Shown here in pieces: positions 8,625-15,862 of a DNA stretch of 64,000 nt; positions within the stretch are counted from its first letter, which is position 1, and each line of letters opens with the position of its first letter. A model generated the notes under the pieces. That model ran no database searches. It was not told the DNA's origin and worked only from the letters and a program-made list of their open reading frames with translations. A program made the position numbers and the translations under genes. The stretch is from Nitrospirota bacterium. Lineage in GTDB: Bacteria > Nitrospirota > JACRHL01. The stretch is taken from NCBI GenBank assembly GCA_029858285.1, contig JAOUFN010000006.1, positions 62,001 to 126,000 of the forward strand. Direction: 5' to 3'.

Positions 8625-9095
8625 TTATCCCCGCCCGTGCTTTTGTCCGTGGCTTTTGCCACCCCCGCGCCGCCACCCGCGTCGCCATGTTTTCAGTTCG
8701 GAGACGAGGGCCGCGGCCTGTCCGGCAGTCAGGCGGCCTAACCCCTCCACGCCGGTATGGTGGTGGACAAAACGCTCCAGCGCCTCAAAGCTGCCGTCCG
8801 CCACCACACCGGAGGCAGCCAACTGCCCCCACATGGACCGCAACTGCCCGACATGGGCCGGGCGGGAGCACGGGGCGGGGGGAGGCGGAACCTCGGCCCG
8901 CAGCGCGCCACAACTGCGCAAAAAGGCCAGCAAGCGAGACAGGGCGCGGGCATCCAGGTGCTCCAGCCGGGCATCGTGTGCGCCACTCAGGTCGTGCAGC
9001 AGCGCCCCCCAGGTGGCGTCATCCAGGCCCAGTCGGCGGCGGGCCGCGCCGATGCGCAGGAGGTCGGCCGACCGCTGCTCACGCCAGTTGCCCAT
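8625..9095 (-). CDS. Mu GemA (gp16)-like regulatory protein, orphan
   Basis: The protein has 156 residues. The N-terminus has the GemA/DUF1018 pattern (IGAARRRLGLDDATWGALLHDLSG). The middle and end have the family's GQLRSMWGQLAASGVV and FVHHHTGVEGLGRLTAGQAAALVSELKTW blocks. A basic, Gly/His-rich tail (RRGWRRGGGKSHGQKHGRG) is probably a nucleic-acid-binding extension. Mu GemA modulates host gene expression and DNA supercoiling. No other phage gene is near, so this is either a domesticated gene or a lone remnant. It is intact and full length. Confidence 0.8.
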   Translation of the reverse strand: MGNWREQRSADLLRIGAARRRLGLDDATWGALLHDLSGAHDARLEHLDARALSRLLAFLRSCGALRAEVPPPPAPCSRPAHVGQLRSMWGQLAASGVVADGSFEALERFVHHHTGVEGLGRLTAGQAAALVSELKTWRRGWRRGGGKSHGQKHGRG

Positions 9096-9425
9096 ACCCG
9101 CATCCTCTCCGTGGGAAACCCTTTATCGCTGCGCCGATTGTAACGCTTTGCCGGGATGGCGGCACGTTCGGCCCGTGGTCTGGTGCAGTGGGGCGGTTTC
9201 TGTGGGTCATTTTTGATGAGTGTATGGGCAGTCGTTTTCGTCGGGAGAGTCTCCCCGGGCCTTTTCCGACCGAACTTGACCAGGGACCGGGGGCGTGAAA
9301 GGATGAACCCGGTAATCCCCTCGAACCGCTCGGGGAGCGGGGGGCCTTCACACCACAGGCAAAATGCCAGGTTGCCGGGCCGGTCCCGGGACAACCGGTT
9401 GAATAGATAGGAGCAGTGGGGGAGT
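9096..9425. other. Intergenic region with divergent promoters
   Basis: This 330-base gap lies between the divergent GemA-like and TPR genes. I see no ORF with coding character, no repeat and no clear sigma-70 promoter. It presumably holds both promoters. Confidence 0.3.
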
Positions 9426-10124
9426 ATGCGCAAGATCCAGTCCCGCCTTGCCACTGCGGAACGTTTGCTGGAGGCGGGCCGAACCGTCGAGGCCGAAGCA
9501 ATATACGAGCAGATACTGGGGCACCGTCCGCGTTGTACCGATGCCCTCTACCGCCTGGCGTTGCTGCGCCACGCGGCGGGCCGACTGGAGGATGCGGTGG
9601 CGTTGCTGCAACGGGCGGCCACCGAGAAGCCGGAGCAACTGAACTACCTGCACACACTGGCGCGCCTGCACACCGAGGCCGGGCGCCCGGCGGATGCGGT
9701 GACCTGCTACCGCCGCGCCGCCCATGTGCGACCGCAACAGGTGATCACCCACCGCATGCTGGGGGAAGCCCTGCGCCGGATGGGCCGATTCGACGAGGCG
9801 GTGGAAAGCTACCGCACCGCGCTGGTGATGACCCCCTACGACCCGGACCTGTTGATCGGCCTGGGCCTGTCCATGGCCGATCAGGGTCGGTTGGAGGAGG
9901 CCATGTCGATCCTCACCCAGGCAGTGGAGGCGGATACGGAATACGCTCTGCCCCATGCGGCCCTGGGCCGGGTGCTGGCCATGCAGGGCCGCAATGGTGA
10001 CGCGCTGGATCGGCTGGACCGGGCCGTGGACCTTGACCCCGGCGACGTGGCGCTGCGACGGGAGCGGGACGCGTTGCGAGCCCGGATGGAACACGTGGCC
10101 CACGGGAAATCCACAGGGGCGTAG
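9426..10124 (+). CDS. Tetratricopeptide-repeat protein
   Basis: The protein has 232 residues built almost wholly of about six TPR units (for example AEAIYEQILGHRPRCTDALYRLALL, ADAVTCYRRAAHVRPQQ, FDEAVESYRTAL). It has no signal peptide or membrane helix, so it is probably a cytoplasmic scaffold. The start at ATG 9426 follows GGAG and GGGGGAG sequences. It lies upstream of two PilZ genes in the same direction, 270 bases away, and could be functionally linked, but I cannot name a partner. Confidence 0.85.
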   Translation: MRKIQSRLATAERLLEAGRTVEAEAIYEQILGHRPRCTDALYRLALLRHAAGRLEDAVALLQRAATEKPEQLNYLHTLARLHTEAGRPADAVTCYRRAAHVRPQQVITHRMLGEALRRMGRFDEAVESYRTALVMTPYDPDLLIGLGLSMADQGRLEEAMSILTQAVEADTEYALPHAALGRVLAMQGRNGDALDRLDRAVDLDPGDVALRRERDALRARMEHVAHGKSTGA

Positions 10125-10393
10125 CGGCCCCCTCGGCGTCGTCCGGAAAAATTTTCCGGTAACGTCTCCCCGGCACCCGTATCTGCGCACGACCTCGCCC
10201 CGCCGTTCCGGGAGCTCATTCTCCCGGCACGGCGGAGCGTTGCTTTTCTCCCATCGTTTTCAATTTTCCGCACATATTTCACGCGCCCATAAAGCCTTCC
10301 CTGCTCGCGCCGATAAGAGGGAGGGATTTGTCTTTCCCGTTTCCGGTGCCGGGCCTGTCCACCGACACCTCCGGGACACCAGTGGAGGGCCGT

Positions 10394-10729
10394 ATGGGGC
10401 GCGTATTTTTCAAACGGGAATTCGACCGCACACCGGTAGAACTGTGGGTGGTGGTCACCACCCGAGACGGTCACCGCATCGACGGCATGACCGGTGATAT
10501 CGGCATGGGGGGGTGCTGTCTTTCCAGCGTTAATCCACCCGCTCTGGGTGCCCGATGCCGCGTGCAGATGCGCTTTGGTGAGGGGGAACACGCCGTGGAC
10601 ATCGAAACTCCGGGCACCGTGGTGTGGGTGCGGGACGCTCTGGTGGGGATCGCCTTCGAGAACATGGACGAAGCAAACCGGCGGCGCATGCACGATCTGT
10701 TTCTGTACAACCCCGAAGGCACCGAGTAG
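10394..10729 (+). CDS. PilZ domain protein
   Basis: The protein has 111 residues. It opens MGRVFFKREFDRTPVELWVVV, containing the RxxxR c-di-GMP contact (KREFDR). The second motif is TGDIGMGGCCLSS, then VVWVRDALVGIAFENM near the end of the barrel. ATG 10394 is chosen over the longer frame from 10328 because GGAGGG lies 5-10 bases upstream and the PilZ fold starts here. A second PilZ gene follows 31 bases downstream, so the two are probably co-transcribed. They share little sequence outside the motifs. Confidence 0.85.
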   Translation: MGRVFFKREFDRTPVELWVVVTTRDGHRIDGMTGDIGMGGCCLSSVNPPALGARCRVQMRFGEGEHAVDIETPGTVVWVRDALVGIAFENMDEANRRRMHDLFLYNPEGTE

Positions 10730-10760
10730 CCGGGCGCAGGAAACCGGCGGAGGTTTAGCG

Positions 10761-11096
10761 ATGAGCAATTCGGAACGCAGACAATTCGGGCGCATGGCGG
10801 TGGAAATGGCCGTGGTTGCCACCGCCGCCGACGGCAAAACCTACGCGGGCCCGGTGCGGGACCTGAGCCTGGACGGCCTGTTCATCTGCTGCAAGGTGGA
10901 CGGTGCGGCACAGGGCATGGAATGCCACATGCTCATGACCAACAACGGCGGCCCCCGCCCACTGGTGATCCAGTCCCGCGGCCTGATCCGCCGGGTGACG
11001 CCGGGGGGCATCGGTATCTCCTTCACCGCCATCGGCGCCGAGGAACTGAAGAGAATCTACCATCTGCTGATGGAATACTCTCTCATCGAGGGCTGA
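10761..11096 (+). CDS. PilZ domain protein
   Basis: The protein has 111 residues. The RxxxR motif is RRQFGR near residue 6 and the second motif is DLSLDGLFI near 36. It ends with ISFTAIGAEELKRIYHLLMEYS. GGAGG lies 8 bases before the ATG. The gene follows the previous PilZ gene with a 31-base gap. Both are single-domain adaptors that would change partner binding on c-di-GMP capture. The third small PilZ gene of this region is on the other strand at 8469. Confidence 0.87.
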   Translation: MSNSERRQFGRMAVEMAVVATAADGKTYAGPVRDLSLDGLFICCKVDGAAQGMECHMLMTNNGGPRPLVIQSRGLIRRVTPGGIGISFTAIGAEELKRIYHLLMEYSLIEG

Positions 11097-11231
11097 GATC
11101 AAAAACCACAATTAAAGGCTTGATTCAAGCCTCCTGTCTCGTGTGTCAAACCTATGATGGTGGCGTTGTGCATCGGGATCTAAACGGTCCGGTTGCGCAG
11201 AGGGCTATCCGGGAATATAGTCATGGGAGGC

Positions 11232-11257
11232 GTGTGGATGATTTTTGTCATTCACAC
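11232..11257. promoter_or_regulatory. Palindrome upstream of XRE regulator 1
   Basis: The imperfect inverted repeat GTGTGGATGA...GTCATTCACAC (arms of 10-11 bases, centre TTTTT) lies 80 bases upstream of the XRE gene. It is followed at once by a second palindrome (11266-11282). This placement fits an operator for autoregulation; that is inference. Confidence 0.45.
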
Positions 11258-11265
11258 GGGGGGAG

Positions 11266-11282
11266 GGTTGTACATCACAACC
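11266..11282. promoter_or_regulatory. Perfect inverted repeat upstream of XRE regulator 1
   Basis: GGTTGT-acatc-ACAACC is a perfect 6-base-arm palindrome, 55 bases before ATG 11338 and directly after the palindrome at 11232. It is a candidate operator. Confidence 0.45.
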
Positions 11283-11337
11283 TTATCAAGGTGGGTTTTC
11301 ACCGTCCGCTCCGGATGGGGAAATAAGGGGGTATTTT

Positions 11338-11778
11338 ATGTTCACGTCACTGGACGGTCACCAGATGAGTGGTGACCGGAGCACGTTTGGGGCTGGCACG
11401 GGGTCGGATGCGGAATTTGGCCCGGAGGTTGGTCTGGAATTTGGGCCCATGCTGCGCATGCTGCGCACCGACAAGGGCTATCGGCTGCGGGAATTCGCCC
11501 GCGAGGTAGGCATCAGCCCCGCCTATCTGTCACAGATCGAACGGGGGGAGGCCCGGCCTCCGCGAGAGGAACGGGTACGCACCATCGCCCTGGCCCTGGG
11601 GCAGGATCCGGAACTTCTGATGGCCCATTCGGGGCGCGTCTCGGCGTTGCTCTGTCAGGCCATCCGCAACTCCCCCGAAGATGTCACCCGGCTGATTCAC
11701 CTGACCATGTCCATGGATCAGGATCAGGTGGCGGCCTTGGTGGAAATCGCCAGGAAACTGGTGAAATCCCGCTCCTGA
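11338..11778 (+). CDS. XRE-family transcriptional regulator (paralogue 1)
   Basis: The protein has 146 residues. A variable N-terminal 35 residues lead into an XRE helix-turn-helix at about 37-95 (MLRTDKGYRLREFAREVGIS, then PAYLSQIERGEARPP). A helical C-terminal domain includes DPELLMAHSGRVSALLCQAIRNSPEDVTRLI. The same layout and many of the same residues occur in the genes at 19643 and 21054. Relatives often repress their own promoter or pair with ImmA/IrrE-type proteases, but no such partner is adjacent here. A GGGGG run precedes ATG 11338. Confidence 0.88.
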   Translation: MFTSLDGHQMSGDRSTFGAGTGSDAEFGPEVGLEFGPMLRMLRTDKGYRLREFAREVGISPAYLSQIERGEARPPREERVRTIALALGQDPELLMAHSGRVSALLCQAIRNSPEDVTRLIHLTMSMDQDQVAALVEIARKLVKSRS

Positions 11779-11846
11779 ACGGAACACGGGGCGACCGGCG
11801 GCGGGTGGGATGCCACCGCCGTTGGTCTCCCGGTGCGGCCCGCTTC

Positions 11847-12629
11847 TCAAAAACGCAGTGCGGCGCTCAGTAACATGCCGCCACGGGCTGGAACGACGCC
11901 TGCGCTCAGCCGGGGGGTGGCGTCTGTCCGCGCCTGCGCCGTGCGTTCCATACCGACGGGGGCAAAGCGGGCGGCATACAGATACCAGGCATTCCAGGCC
12001 AGAAAATTGTCCCGCAGGATGCGCGCCTCGTGGATGTCGCTGTCGTTCAGCACCAGCAGGTTATAGCTGCCGAGGGCCAGTTCGAACAGGGGCAGTTTCC
12101 AGCGCAGGGTCGACGGGGCTGCGGGACCGGAGGCGAAGTGGACGATGGGTGCGGACACCACCAGCACCTCTCCCCAGACCTCGGGGGAGAACACGGCCAT
12201 GAGGCTCAAACTTCCCAGTACCATTTCTGTCATCACGATGCGGCCGACATCAACCGGTTGGGCCACCGGAACCGGTGGTACCGGGGGCGGGAAAAAGGCT
12301 GACGGCGGCGCGACGGGGGAACGCGGTGGTTCTTCCGTGACCACCGGTGCTGGCGTTTCCCGCGGGGCTGGCACCGGCGTGTCTGACGAGGGTGGCACCA
12401 GAGGTTCCAGCGAGGCCGGGGCCAGTGTGTCCGAAGGCGGTGGCACCAGGGGTTCCAGCGGGGCCGGGGCCAGTGTGTCCGAAGGCGGTGGCACCAGAGG
12501 TTCCAGCGGGGCCGGGGCCAGGGTTGGGGACGGTGGCGGTACCAGCGGCTCCGACGGTACGGGTGTCTGGGCGTGCGCCAGCGGCGCCGCGACGGTAAGC
12601 AAAAGGGTGAGCAACAAGGTAGGGCGCAT
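11847..12629 (-). CDS. Exported proline-rich repeat protein, function unknown
   Basis: The protein has 260 residues from ATG 12629, with a signal peptide opening MRPTLLLTLLLTVAAPLAHA. Residues about 20-100 are Pro-rich 16-residue repeats of the type TLAPAPLEPLVPPPSD, encoded by a 48-bp tandem repeat. The C-terminal ~130 residues include two hydrophobic segments (VLGSLSLMAVF, VLVVSAPIVHFAS) and end in Phe (MLLSAALRF), which could suit outer-membrane insertion. The Pro-rich part may span peptidoglycan, as in TonB-like or lipoprotein stalks. The family is not recognised. The frame stays open upstream to 12797, but the signal peptide fixes the start. Confidence 0.7.
   Translation of the reverse strand: MRPTLLLTLLLTVAAPLAHAQTPVPSEPLVPPPSPTLAPAPLEPLVPPPSDTLAPAPLEPLVPPPSDTLAPASLEPLVPPSSDTPVPAPRETPAPVVTEEPPRSPVAPPSAFFPPPVPPVPVAQPVDVGRIVMTEMVLGSLSLMAVFSPEVWGEVLVVSAPIVHFASGPAAPSTLRWKLPLFELALGSYNLLVLNDSDIHEARILRDNFLAWNAWYLYAARFAPVGMERTAQARTDATPRLSAGVVPARGGMLLSAALRF
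12376..12567. repeat. 48-bp tandem repeat, four units, inside the proline-rich gene
   Basis: Two central units (12424-12471 and 12472-12519) differ by one base over 48, flanked by one degenerate unit on each side. The period keeps the reading frame (16 residues), so copy number could vary without breaking the gene. Confidence 0.85.
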
Positions 12630-12812
12630 GACGGAGCGGCTCAGGGCGACGGAGTTTCCTGCGACGGGGGCTGGTTTTCCGGCATCGGGACCGTCACCAA
12701 CGGATGACACTCCCGGCGCCCGGGATTCTCGGGTCGCGGGCATTATGCGCAAAAACCGCACCTCGCGCCACTCCGGAGGGGGTAACCGGGCGATCACCGT
12801 GGCTGCCCCGAC

Positions 12813-13418
12813 TTAACGGAGGGTTCCCTGCGCCTTGGAACGTCCGTTTTCGAATCTCAGGTGCAGCCGCTGGCCGCCCACTGCGGGACCGTCGTAAAAC
12901 CACTCGATCGTGTGCACCGTGGCGCGCACCACCGAGCCATCACCGGCGACCACCGTCCTGCGCTGAACCTGCTCGCTGGTTCGTTGGGGCAGACCGCAGG
13001 CCGCCGCCACAGTCACCAGCGTCTGCCCGGGCTGAAAAATCTCCGGGTCGCAGGCGGCGGGGGTCGGCGCCCCCTCACCCTGCCACTCCACCACCTGGTT
13101 GGTGAAGCGCACCAGGCCCACCGGCAGGTTTGACCCCAGGTCGTAAACCCACTCCTCCACGGTTTCCCCCCGGGTAACGGCGGGGGCGGCGGGATGCCAG
13201 CTCTGGCGGAGCCATTCGCTGCGCTGGACAGGGGTCCCACAGTTTGTGATGACTTCGTCCACCCCCTGTCCGATCGTCACTTCTCCCGCAGTGCAGGAGA
13301 AGGCGTACACCGGGGGCCCGGTTCCCAGGATTCCCCCACCCAGGACACAAATCTCCGGGACGAAGGTTCCCAAAGCGCAGACGAACGCGGCCACCCGCCG
13401 AAAAGGGGTGCTGTGCAT
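12813..13418 (-). CDS. DUF2845 domain exported protein
   Basis: The protein has 201 residues with a signal peptide ending near VYAFS. Two DUF2845-type segments follow, each CxxG/P...I/VxxGQxxxxVxxxCGxPxxR. The first is CTAGEVTIGQGVDEVITNCGTP; the second has CDPEIFQPGQTLVTVAAACGLP. Each is followed by an E-E/I-W-V/F-Y-D segment (VEEWVYDLGS, TIEWFYDGPA). DUF2845 proteins are periplasmic and of unknown function in Gammaproteobacteria. GGAGG lies 6-10 bases before ATG 13418, which fixes the start. A 77-residue gene ends 14 bases upstream on the same strand. Confidence 0.88.
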   Translation of the reverse strand: MHSTPFRRVAAFVCALGTFVPEICVLGGGILGTGPPVYAFSCTAGEVTIGQGVDEVITNCGTPVQRSEWLRQSWHPAAPAVTRGETVEEWVYDLGSNLPVGLVRFTNQVVEWQGEGAPTPAACDPEIFQPGQTLVTVAAACGLPQRTSEQVQRRTVVAGDGSVVRATVHTIEWFYDGPAVGGQRLHLRFENGRSKAQGTLR

Positions 13419-13432
13419 GGTATGTCCTCCGG

Positions 13433-13666
13433 TCAGGCGTGCGCGACGTGGTGTCGGGGCCACACCTGCACATTGCCGCGCCGCACCCGCTCCACGCCCT
13501 GGGCGAGGATCAGGGCGCGGGCTTGTTTGACCGGGTAGTAATCGGTGCTGTGCAGCACGCCGCCGGAGATGTGCACCCAGCCGCGCCCGTGGGGTGCGGG
13601 GGGTGGCATGGGGGTGATGTCCCGCACCAGAACGTCACCGCTCCGCAACTGGATCGTCGTCTCCAT
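13433..13666 (-). CDS. Hypothetical 77-residue protein upstream of the DUF2845 gene
   Basis: The protein opens METTIQLRSGDVLVRDITPM and includes GRGWVHISGGVLHSTDYYPV and VERVRRGNVQVW. GAGGGGG precedes ATG 13666. There is no signal peptide or membrane helix; the predicted strands suggest a small beta-rich soluble protein. The 14-base spacing to the DUF2845 gene suggests an operon. The family is not recognised. Confidence 0.6.
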   Translation of the reverse strand: METTIQLRSGDVLVRDITPMPPPAPHGRGWVHISGGVLHSTDYYPVKQARALILAQGVERVRRGNVQVWPRHHVAHA

Positions 13667-13951
13667 AACCGGGCCCCCTCTCGTTTGGCACGTGGTTCCG
13701 GAAATCCCCCCAAGGACAAACGTAGCCGCAGTCACGCAGGAAGGGAAGGGGTGGCGAACGGTCCGGCCCGGTCGGTGTCTGCTGGCTGAACGACACGATG
13801 CCGAATCGTCACCGGTTTGACGGCGCTGCGTTACACAATTTGGCCAAAATCCGCCATCCGCATCCAGGCTGCCCTGTACCCTGAACAGGGCGGGAAGAGG
13901 ATTCCAAGCAGTTACCGGTGGTTATGGAGCAGGAAAAAGGCAAAAAAAAGC

Positions 13952-13979
13952 TTGTGATTGGCATGTGGTATGCAATAAT
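13952..13979 (+). promoter_or_regulatory. Possible sigma-70 promoter for the small membrane peptide
   Basis: TTGTGA (13952-13957) and AATAAT (13974-13979) are separated by 16 bases, about 70 bases before ATG 14049. The 382-base gap 13667-14048 holds nothing else clear except a GCCCTG/CAGGGC hairpin at 13871-13891. Confidence 0.4.
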
Positions 13980-14048
13980 TCCGCACCAGAGGCGCCCTCG
14001 GGCACTCCGAGGGTACATATTTGCAAACCCCAAGCGGGGGAAAATCAC

Positions 14049-14132
14049 ATGAAGACTGTCATCGTTCATCTCAATCTGTTCATGGCCGGCATCGCGGCGA
14101 TCATCTTCAGCTTCTGGTTGATGCTGGTATAG
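14049..14132 (+). CDS. Small single-span membrane peptide (27 aa)
   Basis: A 27-codon frame opens MKTVIVHLNLFMAGIAAIIF and ends SFWLMLV. GGGGGA lies about 9 bases before the ATG, a promoter-like pair is 70 bases upstream, and a strong terminator begins 47 bases after the stop. Together these make it a well-formed monocistronic unit. It is one hydrophobic helix with a Lys at the N-terminus. Function unknown. Confidence 0.6.
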   Translation: MKTVIVHLNLFMAGIAAIIFSFWLMLV

Positions 14133-14178
14133 CCGACAGGGCACCCGAACAACAGGCAGCCGACGCCAGCGCGTCGGC

Positions 14179-14224
14179 AACGACAAAGGCCGCACCCCCC
14201 CCCCGGGTCGCGGCCTTTGTCGTT
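14179..14224. terminator. Bidirectional hairpin terminator
   Basis: The perfect 15-base arms AACGACAAAGGCCGC (14179-14193) and its complement (14210-14224) enclose a C-rich loop. T-rich sequence follows on the + side. It ends the small membrane-peptide transcript. Confidence 0.85.
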
Positions 14225-14304
14225 TGTAACCGGGGCCGGTTCTGGATTCCGGACATACCACACGGGGCAGTATGTGGCCCCCCCTTCGCGTTGGGCCGTG
14301 CCCG

Positions 14305-14340
14305 CCGCCTAGCCTGCCGGGGCCCCGGCAGGCTAGGCGG
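14305..14340. terminator. 36-bp perfect palindrome overlapping the desaturase stop codon
   Basis: The 18-base arm CCGCCTAGCCTGCCGGGG is followed directly by its exact complement, with no loop. The right arm contains the desaturase stop codon (14333-14335). It is probably the terminator of the desaturase mRNA, although no U-run follows. Confidence 0.6.
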
Positions 14341-15499
14341 CGGTGCGGGTGATGCCACGCACGGCAGACTGCCAGGTGGCCATGGTGGTGGCCAAGTCAT
14401 GCTCCGCATGGTGCACCCGACCGTGCAGTTCGGCAACCTGGCGGTGCAACTCGGCGGTGGTGCCGGAGCGCAGGTCGTGCTTCAGGCGCTGGTACTGGGC
14501 ACGCAACTGCACGAGCCTCTCCACCGACTGATGCACCTGCTCCCGGGCTGCCCCCAGGGTCTGCTGGGCCACTCCGGTCAGGGCGCCGGGGAACCGCCGC
14601 AACCGCTCCGCCAGATGTTTTTCCTGCATCTCCAGGCGCTTGGCGGTGATTTTTTCCGGGTCGACACGCCGCAGAGAGTGGGCCAGGCTCAGCCGCGAGC
14701 AGCTCCAGATCAACCACTTGGTGGGATCCCACTGCCAGGGGCGGATGCCATTGCGATAGTCCGAGGGAAATTCGTGATGATAGTTGTGATAGCCCTCGCC
14801 GTAGGTGAGCAGGGCGGTGAACCAGTTGTCGCGGGCACTGTGGCTGTCGGAATACGGCTGGGAGCCCGCGATGTGGCTAAGGCTGTTGATCAGGAACGTG
14901 GCGTGGTGGTTGACCACAATGCGCAGGGTGGTGGCCACGAACAGTCCGCCCCACAAATCGCCCCACAGGGCGCACAGGGCAATGGGCAGCAGAAAACTGG
15001 TGCCGATGGCGATCCACACATAGTAGCGGTGCTGCAGGCGGATCCAGCGATCGGCGTAAAGGTCTGGCACTTCTTCGGGATTGACCGGCTCGCGGCGGTT
15101 GAACACCAGCCACAGCATGTGGGCCCACCAGAAACCCTGCCCGATGTTATAGGGGTCCCGCTCGGTGTCTACAAAGCGGTGGTGACGGCGGTGGTCGCGG
15201 CACCACTCCAGGACCGACCCCTCCCAGGCGGCGCCGCCCCCCAGCAGGAACAGCATGCGCAGCGGGCCGGAGGCCTCGTAGGCACGGTGCGAGAACAGGC
15301 GGTGGTAGCCGCCGGTGATGCCCATGGCGGTGGCCGCCCAGGTGAGGAAAAACAGGGCCAGCGTGGCGCGGTTGAATTGCCCGCTGGCAACCCACCAGAC
15401 GGTACCGGAAATGGCCACCGGAGGTGTGATGAACAGGAACAGCGTAGTGGGCCAGTTCACCCGGCGGGACGGGCGGGCGGAGGTGGATCCGGTAGTCAT
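14333..15499 (-). CDS. Acyl-CoA / fatty acid delta-9 desaturase
   Basis: The protein has 388 residues. The three histidine boxes of membrane di-iron desaturases are present: HRLFSH near residue 64, HRRHH near 100 and HNYHH near 237, plus NHHATFLINSLSH. Hydrophobic pairs around 20-55 and 145-185 give the usual four-helix membrane layout. It would introduce a cis double bond in acyl chains using O2 and an electron donor. Residues about 285-388 form a long charged, coiled-coil-like tail absent from minimal desaturases. ATG 15499 was chosen; the frame extends to 15556. A PAS-rich sigma-54 activator gene is divergent. Confidence 0.93.
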   Translation of the reverse strand: MTTGSTSARPSRRVNWPTTLFLFITPPVAISGTVWWVASGQFNRATLALFFLTWAATAMGITGGYHRLFSHRAYEASGPLRMLFLLGGGAAWEGSVLEWCRDHRRHHRFVDTERDPYNIGQGFWWAHMLWLVFNRREPVNPEEVPDLYADRWIRLQHRYYVWIAIGTSFLLPIALCALWGDLWGGLFVATTLRIVVNHHATFLINSLSHIAGSQPYSDSHSARDNWFTALLTYGEGYHNYHHEFPSDYRNGIRPWQWDPTKWLIWSCSRLSLAHSLRRVDPEKITAKRLEMQEKHLAERLRRFPGALTGVAQQTLGAAREQVHQSVERLVQLRAQYQRLKHDLRSGTTAELHRQVAELHGRVHHAEHDLATTMATWQSAVRGITRTAA

Positions 15500-15862
15500 G
15501 CGCGCGAAAAAGCTCCGTGTGGTCTGGCGGGCTTCAAAATGCCCCTCCGGGTACACGTCCGGGCGGGTGCCCCCTGATTATATCTGACACAGTGTGTATC
15601 GGCCAGAGAACCTCATGCGTTGGAAAGGTGGGGCCGGAGCCCCATTCACCGGAGCGCCGTCCTGCCGCTCCAGGGGCTTTTGGTCAATGGCGTGCCGGGT
15701 ATGCCGAAGCCCAATCGAGAGTCCCCCCTTGAGGACACTCCATCATGTTCGTTATCGACGCGGAGCGGGTGTAAGATGAAACGGCGCGGCGCCGCGGCCG
15801 CAACCCGGTTCTCCGGTTTTGTCCCCGAAGGTGGGGCGCAACGGCATAGGGAGGTAGACAGA

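Noticed and set aside
8625-9095. Mu-like prophage
   Set aside because: Only the GemA-like gene is present; no transposase, repressor or structural gene nearby.
10125-10393. c-di-GMP riboswitch upstream of the PilZ gene
   Set aside because: No GEMM consensus elements could be found by eye.
12376-12567. Possible CRISPR-like repeats
   Set aside because: The 48-bp units are contiguous and code for a Pro-rich protein; there are no spacers.
13809-14261. 150-residue minus frame over the small-peptide region
   Set aside because: Runs through the terminator hairpin; composition matches no protein; the + strand peptide explains the region better.
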